A stretch of DNA of 64,000 bases from Streptomyces sp. MMG1533 (GTDB taxonomy: Bacteria; Actinomycetota; Actinomycetes; Streptomycetales; Streptomycetaceae). A program made the position numbers and the translations under genes. Where the stretch lies: assembly GCF_001279775.1 (NCBI RefSeq), contig NZ_LGDG01000245.1:1-64000 (forward strand), written 5' to 3'. Below the pieces are notes generated by a model. That model made no database searches. It had not been told where the DNA came from and saw only the letters and a program-made list of their open reading frames with translations. Of the stretch, positions 26,446 through 33,359 are shown in pieces (the stretch's first letter is position 1; each line of letters opens with the position of its first letter).

Positions 26446-27504
26446 TCAGACGGTCGCGATCGGTGTCAGCGGGCTGCCCTGCGTCCCCGGAAGGTTCAGC
26501 GGGGGAGCCGTGAGCAGGAACCGGCTGCGGTTGTGCTCGCGCAGCCAGGTGGCGAGCTTGTCCAGGTACCACAGCTCGCCGAGCGGGACGCCCAGCTTGA
26601 AGAGGCACAGGTTGTGGATCGGGAGCAGCGTGTGCGGAGTCATGTCCGTGGGCGGCGGCATGCCCGGCCCCACCCCCTCGACGGCGTAGTTGTCCGCCAC
26701 CAGTGCCGAGATCTGCGATTCGGCGATCCACTCCAGCAACGCCGGGTCGTGGGCGTCGAGGTACGAGCCGGTGGTGTGGATCGCCTCCGGGTCCGGGTCC
26801 TTGTTCCAGGCGAGGACCTGGGTGGCCATGCCGGTGTGCAGGAGGAGGACGTCACCGGGTTCGACGACGACGTTGTCCGCGGCCATGATCTCCTGGAGCG
26901 TCTTCAGGTTGACCGGCTGCCACTTGGTGCCCAGGTGATGGGCCAGGTCGACGAGGACGCCCCGGCCCTGAACCCCGTGCTCCGCCATGTGCTCCATGCC
27001 GAGGTGGCGGGCGAAGCTGAGGCTGCCGCTGCCGTCTCCCTTGGCGTCCTCCTGGGGACCGATGATGTCGACGCCGGGCCTGTACCCGTTGTAGTAGACC
27101 GGCTCGGCGACCCCGTCGCCGTCGGCGTCGAACTGCTCGCCCTGGTGGGAGAGGGAGTCCCACTGCGTCGAGTACTGCAGCCAGAGGGTCACCACGTCGT
27201 CGGACCACACGTCCGTGAAGATGGGCGCGATCTGCTCGCTCGCCACGACGTTGTAGAAGACGTCCTGCTTGTGCTCCAGGTCCTCGGTCGGCCTGAGGAT
27301 CGGCGGGTACCGCCGCTGGTTCAGCGCCGTACCACCGGGATAGTCGAGCGGCAGACTCAGGCTGAAGGTGATCCCGTGCTCGACCTCACGCACCCCCTGG
27401 AGGACCTTCTCGCGGGTGATCAGGTTGATACGACCCAGCTCGTCGTCCTCACCCCAGTCGCCCCACGTCGAGCCCGGCGGACGCTGCTTCCAACGCTTCG
27501 TCAC
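26446..27504 (-). CDS. Cyclase-family (kynurenine formamidase-like) metal-dependent hydrolase
   Basis: A 352-residue protein of the cyclase family (PF04199). The metal-site motif, usually HxGTHxDxPxH, appears as TQWDSLSHQG, so the first His/Gly-Thr-His is altered to Thr-Gln-Trp-Asp, as in larger members of this family; DNYAVEGVG and LLPIHNLCL are also typical. Relatives hydrolyse amides, esters or lactones, so opening of the lactone made by the nearby Baeyer-Villiger enzyme is possible. GTG 27504 follows AAGGAGG. A promoter with TTGACC / 17 / TAGCAT, overlapping operator copy 3, is 46 bases upstream. Confidence 0.82.
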   Translation of the reverse strand: MTKRWKQRPPGSTWGDWGEDDELGRINLITREKVLQGVREVEHGITFSLSLPLDYPGGTALNQRRYPPILRPTEDLEHKQDVFYNVVASEQIAPIFTDVWSDDVVTLWLQYSTQWDSLSHQGEQFDADGDGVAEPVYYNGYRPGVDIIGPQEDAKGDGSGSLSFARHLGMEHMAEHGVQGRGVLVDLAHHLGTKWQPVNLKTLQEIMAADNVVVEPGDVLLLHTGMATQVLAWNKDPDPEAIHTTGSYLDAHDPALLEWIAESQISALVADNYAVEGVGPGMPPPTDMTPHTLLPIHNLCLFKLGVPLGELWYLDKLATWLREHNRSRFLLTAPPLNLPGTQGSPLTPIATV

Positions 27505-27549
27505 GATAACGCCTCCTTCGGCGACAGTCCCCGTCGACAGTCATCCCGC

Positions 27550-27578
27550 ATGCTATTGAGATTGTACCGGTCGGTCAA
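27550..27578 (-). promoter_or_regulatory. Promoter of the cyclase-family gene with TetR-type operator copy 3
   Basis: On the minus strand TTGACC (27578-27573) and TAGCAT (27555-27550) are spaced by 17 bases. The operator-like TGTACCGGTCGGTCAA (27563-27578 on the plus strand) covers the -35 box and half of the spacer, so binding would block the promoter. Confidence 0.65.
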
Positions 27579-27694
27579 CAAATCGGGCTCCCGGGGCCTC
27601 CCTTTATCTTGGCCACGGCAATAGACTGAGTGGTCGAAAGGCATGGGAGGGTGCTGCGGCCGCGGCACGGACCCATTCGACTTGGGAGCGAAAA

Positions 27695-28093
27695 TTGAGC
27701 GAATCCACACAGGCGTGGGTCGCGGCGGGCGTACGTGCCGTGCTCGGCGCGCACACCCAGGCGCAGGACGCCGGCCGGACCGACGACGTCGTCGCGCTGT
27801 ACACGCCCGACGGAGTTCTGGAGCTGCCGGGCATGGATCCCGTCGAGGGGCACGACGCGCTCCGCGAGGCCTTCAAGGGGTGGGCTCCGACGCAGCCGCA
27901 GCTGCACATGGTGACCAACACCGTCGTCACCTCGTCGGCCGAGGGCGAGGCGACGGCGGTGAGCGACGTGGTCTTCTTCCAGCGCGGTGAGGCGGGCTGG
28001 GCGCCCCTGGTCGTCGGGCGCTACGACGACGAGCTGTGCCGGCGTGACGGCACGTGGCTGCTGCGGCGCAGGAAGACGACATACCAGGCATAG
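27695..28093 (+). CDS. NTF2-like/SnoaL-like protein, paralogue 1
   Basis: A 132-residue single-domain protein of the SnoaL/nuclear-transport-factor-2 fold (helical start, then DAGRTDDVVALYTPDGVLEL, EGHDALREAFKGW, strands ending LVVGRYDDELCRRDGTWLLRRRKTTY). Relatives include ketosteroid isomerase, epoxide hydrolases and cyclases. The start is TTG 27695 with GGGAG upstream. It is about 60 per cent identical by eye to the next gene and must be a tandem duplicate. Expected to act on a hydrophobic intermediate of the neighbouring pathway. Confidence 0.83.
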   Translation: MSESTQAWVAAGVRAVLGAHTQAQDAGRTDDVVALYTPDGVLELPGMDPVEGHDALREAFKGWAPTQPQLHMVTNTVVTSSAEGEATAVSDVVFFQRGEAGWAPLVVGRYDDELCRRDGTWLLRRRKTTYQA

Positions 28094-28158
28094 CGGCTCC
28101 ATCTTCGCGCGAGCACCCCCCTCAGCCTTACCCGTCACCCGTTCAACCTTGGAGAGAG

Positions 28159-28566
28159 ATGACCACGTCTTCCACCGACCTCGAGGCCTCGGTCACCGCG
28201 GCCGTACAGAGCGCCATCGCGGCCTACGCCCAGGCACTTGACGCCGGCCGGACCGATGACATCGCCGAGCTGTTCTGGTCCGACGGTGTCGCCGAGATCG
28301 CCGGCATCGCCACCTTCGAAGGCCAGGACGCGATACGAGAGGGCTTCGCGGGCTTCGCTCCGACGTCGCCGCAGCTGCACCTGACGGGCAACACCGTAGT
28401 CACCTCCTGGTCGGAGAAGGAGGCGACCGCGGTCAGCAACCTGGCGTTCTTCCAGCGCGGCGAGGCGGGCTGGGCGGTACAGCTCGTCGGGCGCTACGAC
28501 GACACCCTGCGCCGGCAGGACGGCGAGTGGCGCTTCCAGCGGAGGGTCACGACCTTCCTGCCGTAG
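28159..28566 (+). CDS. NTF2-like/SnoaL-like protein, paralogue 2
   Basis: A 135-residue tandem duplicate of the preceding gene, sharing DAGRTDD, the EGxDAxREGF block, PQLHLTGNTVVTS and FFQRGEAGWA. ATG 28159 is preceded by GGAGAGAG. Differences concentrate in the pocket-facing segments (FWSDGVAEIAGIATF against YTPDGVLELPGMDPV), which suggests two related substrates or a heteromer. A strong terminator follows. Confidence 0.83.
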   Translation: MTTSSTDLEASVTAAVQSAIAAYAQALDAGRTDDIAELFWSDGVAEIAGIATFEGQDAIREGFAGFAPTSPQLHLTGNTVVTSWSEKEATAVSNLAFFQRGEAGWAVQLVGRYDDTLRRQDGEWRFQRRVTTFLP

Positions 28567-28573
28567 GAACCCC

Positions 28574-28621
28574 GATGCCCGCGCCCTCCCCGCCGCTCAC
28601 GGCGGGGAGGGCGCGGGCATC
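28574..28621. terminator. Bidirectional terminator hairpin, 22-pair stem
   Basis: Arms 28574-28595 and 28600-28621 pair perfectly around CTCA. It lies between the NTF2-like gene and the convergent Baeyer-Villiger monooxygenase gene. Confidence 0.88.
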
Positions 28622-28628
28622 CGCGCGT

Positions 28629-30281
28629 TCACCAAGAGGCTTCCGCGGCCTTGGCTTCCGTGGCCTTGGAGAAGACGAACGTCGAGTACTCCTCCTGCTT
28701 GACGGCGGTGATCGCCTCCTGGAGCGCCCACCGGCCCGTCGGGTTCAGCAGCTGCTTGACCGGCTTGCCGGGGATGTTGCCCCCGTAGAAGTAGCTGCTC
28801 TCCAGGAAGGAGGACATCTTGCTGTTGTTCATGCTGTCCGTCCACTCCTCCTCGGCGGCCCCGGACACCTCGATGGCGTCGTAACCGTTGTCGCGCGCGT
28901 GGACGATCGCGTCGGTGACGAGTTCCACCTGGTCGCCGGCGTACCGCGGGTTGTTGCCCGTCGCGCCGTGCGGCCCACCGGGGAAGAAGAAGTTCGGGAA
29001 GCCGGCCGACGCGACCCCGAGGTAGGTGCGCGGGCCGTCCGCCCAGTACTCCTTCAGCGGGAGGCCTTGACGGCCGACCACGCCCAGCCGGTTGAGCGCG
29101 CCCGTGCCGAAGTCGTAGCCGGTCGCCCAGATGATGATGTCGAACTCCTCGACACCCGCGGAGGTTTCGATCCCGTCCTCGGTGATGCGGGTGATCGGTG
29201 TCTCGTTGATGTCGACGAGGGAGACGTTCGGCTTGTTGTACGTCTCGTAGTAGCCGGTCCCGAAGGGGGGCCGCCGCCCGCCGTAGCCGTGCCCCTTGGG
29301 GATCAGCTTCGCCGCCGTCTCCGGGTCCTTGACGATGCTGCGGATCTTGTTGGCCATGAACTCGCACCACTCGGCGTTCACGGTCTCGTTCGTCAGCATG
29401 TCGTAGTAGTGCTCGGTCAGCTTGGTGAAGCCGGGACCGTTCCACCGCTCCTCGAAGAACGCCTGGCGCTGCTCCGGGCTGTCCTCGAGGCCGGAACGCA
29501 TGGTGATCTGGTGCAGGAACCCGCTCGGCGAGGTGTTCAGCGTCTCGCGGATGGACTCGAAGTTCGCCTTGAGCTCCGCCTGCTCCTCGGGCGTGATCGG
29601 CCCGTTGTTGAGGGGGGTGAGCCAGTCGGCGTCCTTCTGGTAGACCGTCAGCTGGGCCACGTCGTCCGCGATCGCGGAGATGATCTGCACACCACTGGAT
29701 CCGGTGCCGATCTGGGCCACCCGCTTGCCGGTGAAGTCGATGGGGGTCTTCGGCCAGCGGGAGGTGTGGTGCTGCTCGCCGCGGAAGTCGTCCCGTCCCG
29801 GGATGGCGGGGATGAACGGCACCGAGAGGTTGCCGGTCGCCGCGACGACGAAGCGGGCCCGGACCTCGGTGCCGTCACTGCCCCGCACGGCCCAGGTCGC
29901 GGTCGGCTCGTCGTAGACGGCCGAGGTCACCTTGACGCCCAGAGTGATGTCGCGTCGCAGGTCGAAGCGGTCGACCACGTAGTTGAAGTAGCGCTCGATC
30001 TCCGGCTGGCCCGCGAACCGCTCGGACCACTCCCACTCCTCCCACAGCTCCTTCGAGAACAGGTAGCCGTAGGTGTAGCTCTCGGAGTCGAAGCGTGCCT
30101 CGGGGTAGCGGTTCCAGTACCAGGTACCGCCCACGCCGGTGCCCGCCTCGAGCAGCCGTGCCGAGAACCCGGCCTCACGGGCGCGGTGCAGCTGGTAGAT
30201 ACCGGTGACGCCGGCCCCGACGACCAGGACGTCAACCTGGTCCGCCGGGCTCGTCTCCGGTGCCTTCGTCGATTCGCTCAT
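28629..30281 (-). CDS. Baeyer-Villiger monooxygenase (cyclohexanone monooxygenase-like)
   Basis: A 550-residue class B flavoprotein. FAD motif VGAGVTG (21-27), the Baeyer-Villiger fingerprint FxGxxxHxxxWP as FRGEQHHTSRWP (166-177), NADPH Rossmann motif QIGTGSSG (about 190-197) and ATGYDFGTG. It inserts oxygen next to a ketone, turning cyclic ketones into lactones with NADPH and O2. Start ATG 30281 with GGAGG. A P450 system, dehydrogenases and a candidate lactone hydrolase nearby form a logical alcohol-ketone-lactone-acid route. Confidence 0.93.
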   Translation of the reverse strand: MSESTKAPETSPADQVDVLVVGAGVTGIYQLHRAREAGFSARLLEAGTGVGGTWYWNRYPEARFDSESYTYGYLFSKELWEEWEWSERFAGQPEIERYFNYVVDRFDLRRDITLGVKVTSAVYDEPTATWAVRGSDGTEVRARFVVAATGNLSVPFIPAIPGRDDFRGEQHHTSRWPKTPIDFTGKRVAQIGTGSSGVQIISAIADDVAQLTVYQKDADWLTPLNNGPITPEEQAELKANFESIRETLNTSPSGFLHQITMRSGLEDSPEQRQAFFEERWNGPGFTKLTEHYYDMLTNETVNAEWCEFMANKIRSIVKDPETAAKLIPKGHGYGGRRPPFGTGYYETYNKPNVSLVDINETPITRITEDGIETSAGVEEFDIIIWATGYDFGTGALNRLGVVGRQGLPLKEYWADGPRTYLGVASAGFPNFFFPGGPHGATGNNPRYAGDQVELVTDAIVHARDNGYDAIEVSGAAEEEWTDSMNNSKMSSFLESSYFYGGNIPGKPVKQLLNPTGRWALQEAITAVKQEEYSTFVFSKATEAKAAEASW

Positions 30282-30328
30282 GTGCCCTCCAACGTGACAG
30301 GGGCGGGTGCTCCGAGTGAGCCCGATTC

Positions 30329-30354
30329 ATATTTCGACCGGTCGATCGAATATT
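30329..30354. promoter_or_regulatory. Palindrome upstream of the Baeyer-Villiger gene
   Basis: TCGACCGGTCGA (30334-30345) is a perfect 12-base palindrome with AT-rich flanks (ATATT and AATATT), 48-75 bases before the monooxygenase start. Its ACC..GGT core is related to, but not the same as, the TGTACC/GGTCTA motif. Confidence 0.5.
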
Positions 30355-30427
30355 CAGGCCCGAGCGTAGATGAGGGTGTGGGCCCGGGCAATGGGGAGGT
30401 TGCCAATGCGTTGTTGTGCTGTTTCCA

Positions 30428-30456
30428 TTGATTGTACCGACCGCCTGGTCTAACTT
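30428..30456 (+). promoter_or_regulatory. Promoter with embedded TetR-type operator copy 4
   Basis: TTGATT (30428-30433), a 17-base spacer and TAACTT (30451-30456) form a sigma-70-type promoter. The spacer and edges contain TGTACC-GACCGCCT-GGTCTA (30433-30452), so the repressor site sits between the -35 and -10 boxes. It drives the CMD/SDR genes. Confidence 0.7.
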
Positions 30457-30499
30457 TCGCTCAAGCGATGGACGCGAGTCGTACACCGGGAGATCAGCC

Positions 30500-30892
30500 A
30501 TGAGCGCCAAAGACGTCACCGAGCCCACCGATCTGCGCAGCGCGGGCATGAAGGCCATGCGAGACGCGCTGCCCGGCGTGTTTCCCGAGGGCGACATCGA
30601 CCTGCGGGACGGTCGCCTCGGTGAGGACATGGTCGAGATCGGCCTCACCAGCGTGTGGGGCGCCCTGTGGGCCCGCGAGGGACTCGGCAGTCGCGACCGC
30701 AGTCTGGTCACGCTCGGCATCCTGATCGCGCTGGGCGCCGAGACCGAGCTGAAGACCCATGTCCGGATCGCGCTCACCAACGGACTGACCAAGGACGAGA
30801 TCGCCGAGGTCATCTACCACGCCGCCGGCTACGCCGGCTTCCCCCGCGCGACGGCGGCACGCACCGCCGCCCGCGAGGCACTGGGCGAGTAG
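30500..30892 (+). CDS. Carboxymuconolactone decarboxylase (CMD/AhpD-like) family protein
   Basis: A 130-residue protein with the CMD core SRDRSLVTLGILIALG, KTHVRIALTNGLTKDEIAEVIYH and AGFPRA. No CxxC peroxidase pair is present, so it is of the gamma-carboxymuconolactone decarboxylase type rather than AhpD. Relatives act on lactones or as accessory proteins of degradation clusters. ATG 30500 follows GGGAG. First gene after promoter copy 4 and 64 bases before an SDR gene. Confidence 0.85.
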   Translation: MSAKDVTEPTDLRSAGMKAMRDALPGVFPEGDIDLRDGRLGEDMVEIGLTSVWGALWAREGLGSRDRSLVTLGILIALGAETELKTHVRIALTNGLTKDEIAEVIYHAAGYAGFPRATAARTAAREALGE

Positions 30893-30956
30893 TCCCGCCC
30901 GCCGGTCCCGCCGGGTGCCGGTCCTGACATCACGCACGAAGCGCAAAGGAGCGCCC

Positions 30957-31709
30957 ATGTCCGGGTACTTGTCACTGGAAGGAAAGGTCGCCGTCGTCAC
31001 CGGCGGCGCCCGCGGGATCGGGCAGGCGGTCGCGACCGTGCTCGCGGCCCGGGGTGCCGCGGTCTCGGTCTGGGACCTCAATCTCGAAGGCGCGGAGAAG
31101 ACCGTCGCCGAGATCCAGGAGGCGGGCGGCAAGGCGATCGCCGTGGGCGGCGACGCGGCCGAGGCCACCGCCGTGGCCGCGGCTGCCGCCCGCACCCGCG
31201 ACGAGCTGGGACCCGTCTCGGTCCTCGTCAACAACGCCGGGATCACTGCCTACGAGCCCTTCCTGAGCATCAGTGAGGCGTCCTGGGACCGCATGATGGG
31301 GATCAACCTCAAGGGTCCGTTCCTGGTGACCCGGCAGTTGGTGCCCGACATGCTCGCGGCCGGCTGGGGCCGGATCGTCAACATCTCCTCCTCGTCCGCA
31401 CAGACCGGCGCGCCCGCCATGGCCCACTACGCGTCCTCCAAGGGCGGGGTCATCAGCCTGACCCGGGCGCTGGCGGTCGAGTACGCGGACAAGGGGATCA
31501 CCGTCAACCACGTGCCGCCGGGGTTCATCGACACCCCGCTGGTGCGCGAGGGGCCGGTCGACGTCGAGAAGGCCGCGGCGATGATGCCGATGAAGCGGGC
31601 CGGGCAGCCGGCGGACGTCGCCCATGCCGTGGCCTACCTCGCCTCGGAGGAGGCCGCGTACGTCACCGGCCAGACCTTCAGCGTGAACGGCGGGCGCTAC
31701 CTGGCGTGA
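30957..31709 (+). CDS. SDR-family oxidoreductase (3-oxoacyl-ACP reductase-like)
   Basis: A 250-residue short-chain dehydrogenase: TGGARGIG (14-21), NNAG, NISSSSAQ, YASSK catalytic pair and YVTGQTFSVNGGRYL. The usual VNAIAPG is VNHVPPG here. It likely oxidises the alcohol made by the P450 to the ketone used by the Baeyer-Villiger enzyme. AAAGGAG fixes ATG 30957. Confidence 0.9.
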   Translation: MSGYLSLEGKVAVVTGGARGIGQAVATVLAARGAAVSVWDLNLEGAEKTVAEIQEAGGKAIAVGGDAAEATAVAAAAARTRDELGPVSVLVNNAGITAYEPFLSISEASWDRMMGINLKGPFLVTRQLVPDMLAAGWGRIVNISSSSAQTGAPAMAHYASSKGGVISLTRALAVEYADKGITVNHVPPGFIDTPLVREGPVDVEKAAAMMPMKRAGQPADVAHAVAYLASEEAAYVTGQTFSVNGGRYLA

Positions 31710-31750
31710 GCCTGGCGTGAGCCCCATACACCTCTTCCGAACCCGGCAAG

Positions 31751-31779
31751 TTGATTGTACCGACCGTTAGGTCTATTTT
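31751..31779 (+). promoter_or_regulatory. Promoter with embedded TetR-type operator copy 5
   Basis: TTGATT (31751-31756), 17-base spacer, TATTTT (31774-31779). TGTACC-GACCGTTA-GGTCTA (31756-31775) fills the spacer. It shares the -35 box, spacing and left half-site with copy 4 and drives the P450 electron-transfer operon. Confidence 0.72.
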
Positions 31780-31820
31780 TCAGTCAAGACCTGGCAAGTG
31801 ATCCCGCGACGGAGCCGCGC

Positions 31821-31874
31821 ATGAGCACCAAGGACCACACCCCGCAGTACAGCACCCGCGAGGTGGCCCGATGA
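31821..31874 (+). CDS. 17-codon leader ORF coupled to the ferredoxin reductase gene
   Basis: ATG 31821 has GGAG seven bases upstream and encodes MSTKDHTPQYSTREVAR. Its stop TGA overlaps the ATG of the ferredoxin reductase (ATGA at 31871-31874), while the reductase has only a weak ribosome site of its own. Translation of the reductase is therefore probably coupled to this small frame. It could also be the remnant of a longer gene. Confidence 0.55.
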   Translation: MSTKDHTPQYSTREVAR

Positions 31875-33094
31875 CGGCCCCGGCCCGTGTCCTCGTGGTC
31901 GGCGCGTCCGCCTCCGGACTGACCACGGCGGAGGCGCTGCGCCGCAAGGGGTACACCGGCGCGATCACGGTGCTCGGCGACGAGCCGCACGCGCCCTACG
32001 ACCGGCCGCCCCTGTCCAAGCAGGTCCTCTCCGGCGCCTGGGAGCCGGAGCGGGCCGCGCTGCGGGCGGGGGAGGCGCTCACGGCGCTGGACGCCGAGTT
32101 CGTGCTCGGCGATCCGGCGGTCGCGCTGGACCCGGCGACCCGGACGGTGCGCAGCGGATCCGGGCGTGAGATCGAGGCCGACGCCATCGTGATCGCCACC
32201 GGCGTGCGGGCCCGGACGCTGCCGGGCCAGGACGGCCCGACCGGCGTCCATGTGCTGCGCTCGCTCGACCACGCGCTGGCCCTGCGCAAGGACCTGCTCG
32301 CCTCCGCGCGGCTGGTGGTCGTCGGCGAAGGCGTCCTCGGCTCCGAGATCGCGGCCACCGCGCGGACCCTGGGTCTGGACGTGACCCTGACCGGTCCGCT
32401 GGCGGCGCCGATGGCGTTGCAGGTGGGCCCGCTGGTGTCGGGACTGCTGGCGGACCTGCACACCCGGCAGGGGGTACGGCTGCGGCTGGGCACCGGTGTC
32501 GTGGGGCTCACCGGTGATGGGGGCACCTCCCGCGCGAGCGAAGCCGAGCGTGGGGGAGGGCGGGTCGCCGGTGTGGAACTGGGCACCGGCGAGGTGCTGC
32601 CGGCCGATGTGGTGGTCGTCGCGATCGGCGCCATCCCGGCGACGGACTGGCTCGCGGACAGCGGGCTCACCCTCGACAACGGCGTGGTCTGCGACTCCCG
32701 CTGCCGGGCCGCCGAGGGCATCTACGCCGTCGGCGACGTGGCCCGCTGGCACCATGAAGCGCTCGGCCGCCCGATCCGCCTGGAGAACCGGACGAACGCC
32801 ACCGAGCAGGCCATGGCCGTGGCCGGGGCGATCCTCGGCGAGGACCGGCCGTACGCGCCGGTGCCGTACTTCTGGACCGACCAGTTCGACGCGAAGCTCA
32901 TGGTGCACGGGTTCCTTCCCGCCGACGCCGAAGTGGACGTCGTCGAGGGGGACTTGACGGCCCGTCGCTTCGTCGCCCGCTACCGCAGCGAGGGCCGGGT
33001 CACCGGTGTCCTCGGCTGGAACATGCCCAAGCAGACCCGTCTGCGCCGCCAGGAGGTCGTCGACGCCCTCCAGGCCCCAGCTCCCACCCACTGA
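31871..33094 (+). CDS. FAD-dependent ferredoxin reductase (rhodocoxin reductase-like)
   Basis: A 407-residue pyridine-nucleotide-disulfide-type reductase. FAD motif VVGASASGLTTAEALRRKG, NAD motif VVGEGVLGSEIAATA, and IYAVGDVARW near residue 285 are typical of P450 reductases of the putidaredoxin/rhodocoxin reductase class. It passes electrons from NAD(P)H to the ferredoxin encoded next. Residues about 217-230 (GGTSRASEAERGGG) are not part of the family: they are translated from a palindromic repeat inserted in frame. The site is on a surface strand pair of the NAD domain, so the protein may still work. Confidence 0.88.
   Translation: MTAPARVLVVGASASGLTTAEALRRKGYTGAITVLGDEPHAPYDRPPLSKQVLSGAWEPERAALRAGEALTALDAEFVLGDPAVALDPATRTVRSGSGREIEADAIVIATGVRARTLPGQDGPTGVHVLRSLDHALALRKDLLASARLVVVGEGVLGSEIAATARTLGLDVTLTGPLAAPMALQVGPLVSGLLADLHTRQGVRLRLGTGVVGLTGDGGTSRASEAERGGGRVAGVELGTGEVLPADVVVVAIGAIPATDWLADSGLTLDNGVVCDSRCRAAEGIYAVGDVARWHHEALGRPIRLENRTNATEQAMAVAGAILGEDRPYAPVPYFWTDQFDAKLMVHGFLPADAEVDVVEGDLTARRFVARYRSEGRVTGVLGWNMPKQTRLRRQEVVDALQAPAPTH
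32519..32559. repeat. Streptomyces-type palindromic repeat inserted in frame in a coding sequence
   Basis: GGGGGCACCTCCC at 32519 through GCGAGCGAAGCCGAGCG to GTGGGGGAGG (ending about 32560) forms an imperfect hairpin. The pattern of G-runs, a GAGCGAAGCCGAGCG centre and C/G-rich ends is one commonly met between Streptomyces genes. Here it interrupts the ferredoxin reductase gene without breaking the frame. Confidence 0.65.
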
Positions 33095-33111
33095 AAGTTC
33101 AGGAGAGTCCC

Positions 33112-33306
33112 ATGAAGGTCGTCGTCGACGAGGAGAAGTGCGTCGCCGCCGGACAGTGCGTGTCCGCCGCCATGGACGTGTTCGACCAGCGCGAGGAGGA
33201 CGGCATCGTCATCGTCCTTAACGAGAACCCGCCGCCGGAGCTGGCCGACGACGTCCGCAACGCGGCGGCCGTCTGCCCCGCGCTGGCCATCCGTATCGAG
33301 GAGTAG
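33112..33306 (+). CDS. [3Fe-4S] ferredoxin (P450 redox partner)
   Basis: A 64-residue ferredoxin. Cluster ligands are C10, C16 and C55 (CVAAGQC and CP), with no fourth Cys, as in actinobacterial [3Fe-4S] ferredoxins that serve P450s. It lies 17 bases after the reductase and 53 before the P450, with a proper AGGAG. It shuttles single electrons from reductase to P450 in the cytoplasm. Confidence 0.92.
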   Translation: MKVVVDEEKCVAAGQCVSAAMDVFDQREEDGIVIVLNENPPPELADDVRNAAAVCPALAIRIEE

Positions 33307-33359
33307 CGGCTCCCGCCCCGAACTTCCCCCGTTCCCCCCACACCACTGGAGGAGAGACC

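Noticed and set aside
26446..27504. Kynurenine formamidase proper
   Set aside because: The HxGTHxD motif is altered and no tryptophan-catabolic genes are near; kept as cyclase-family hydrolase.
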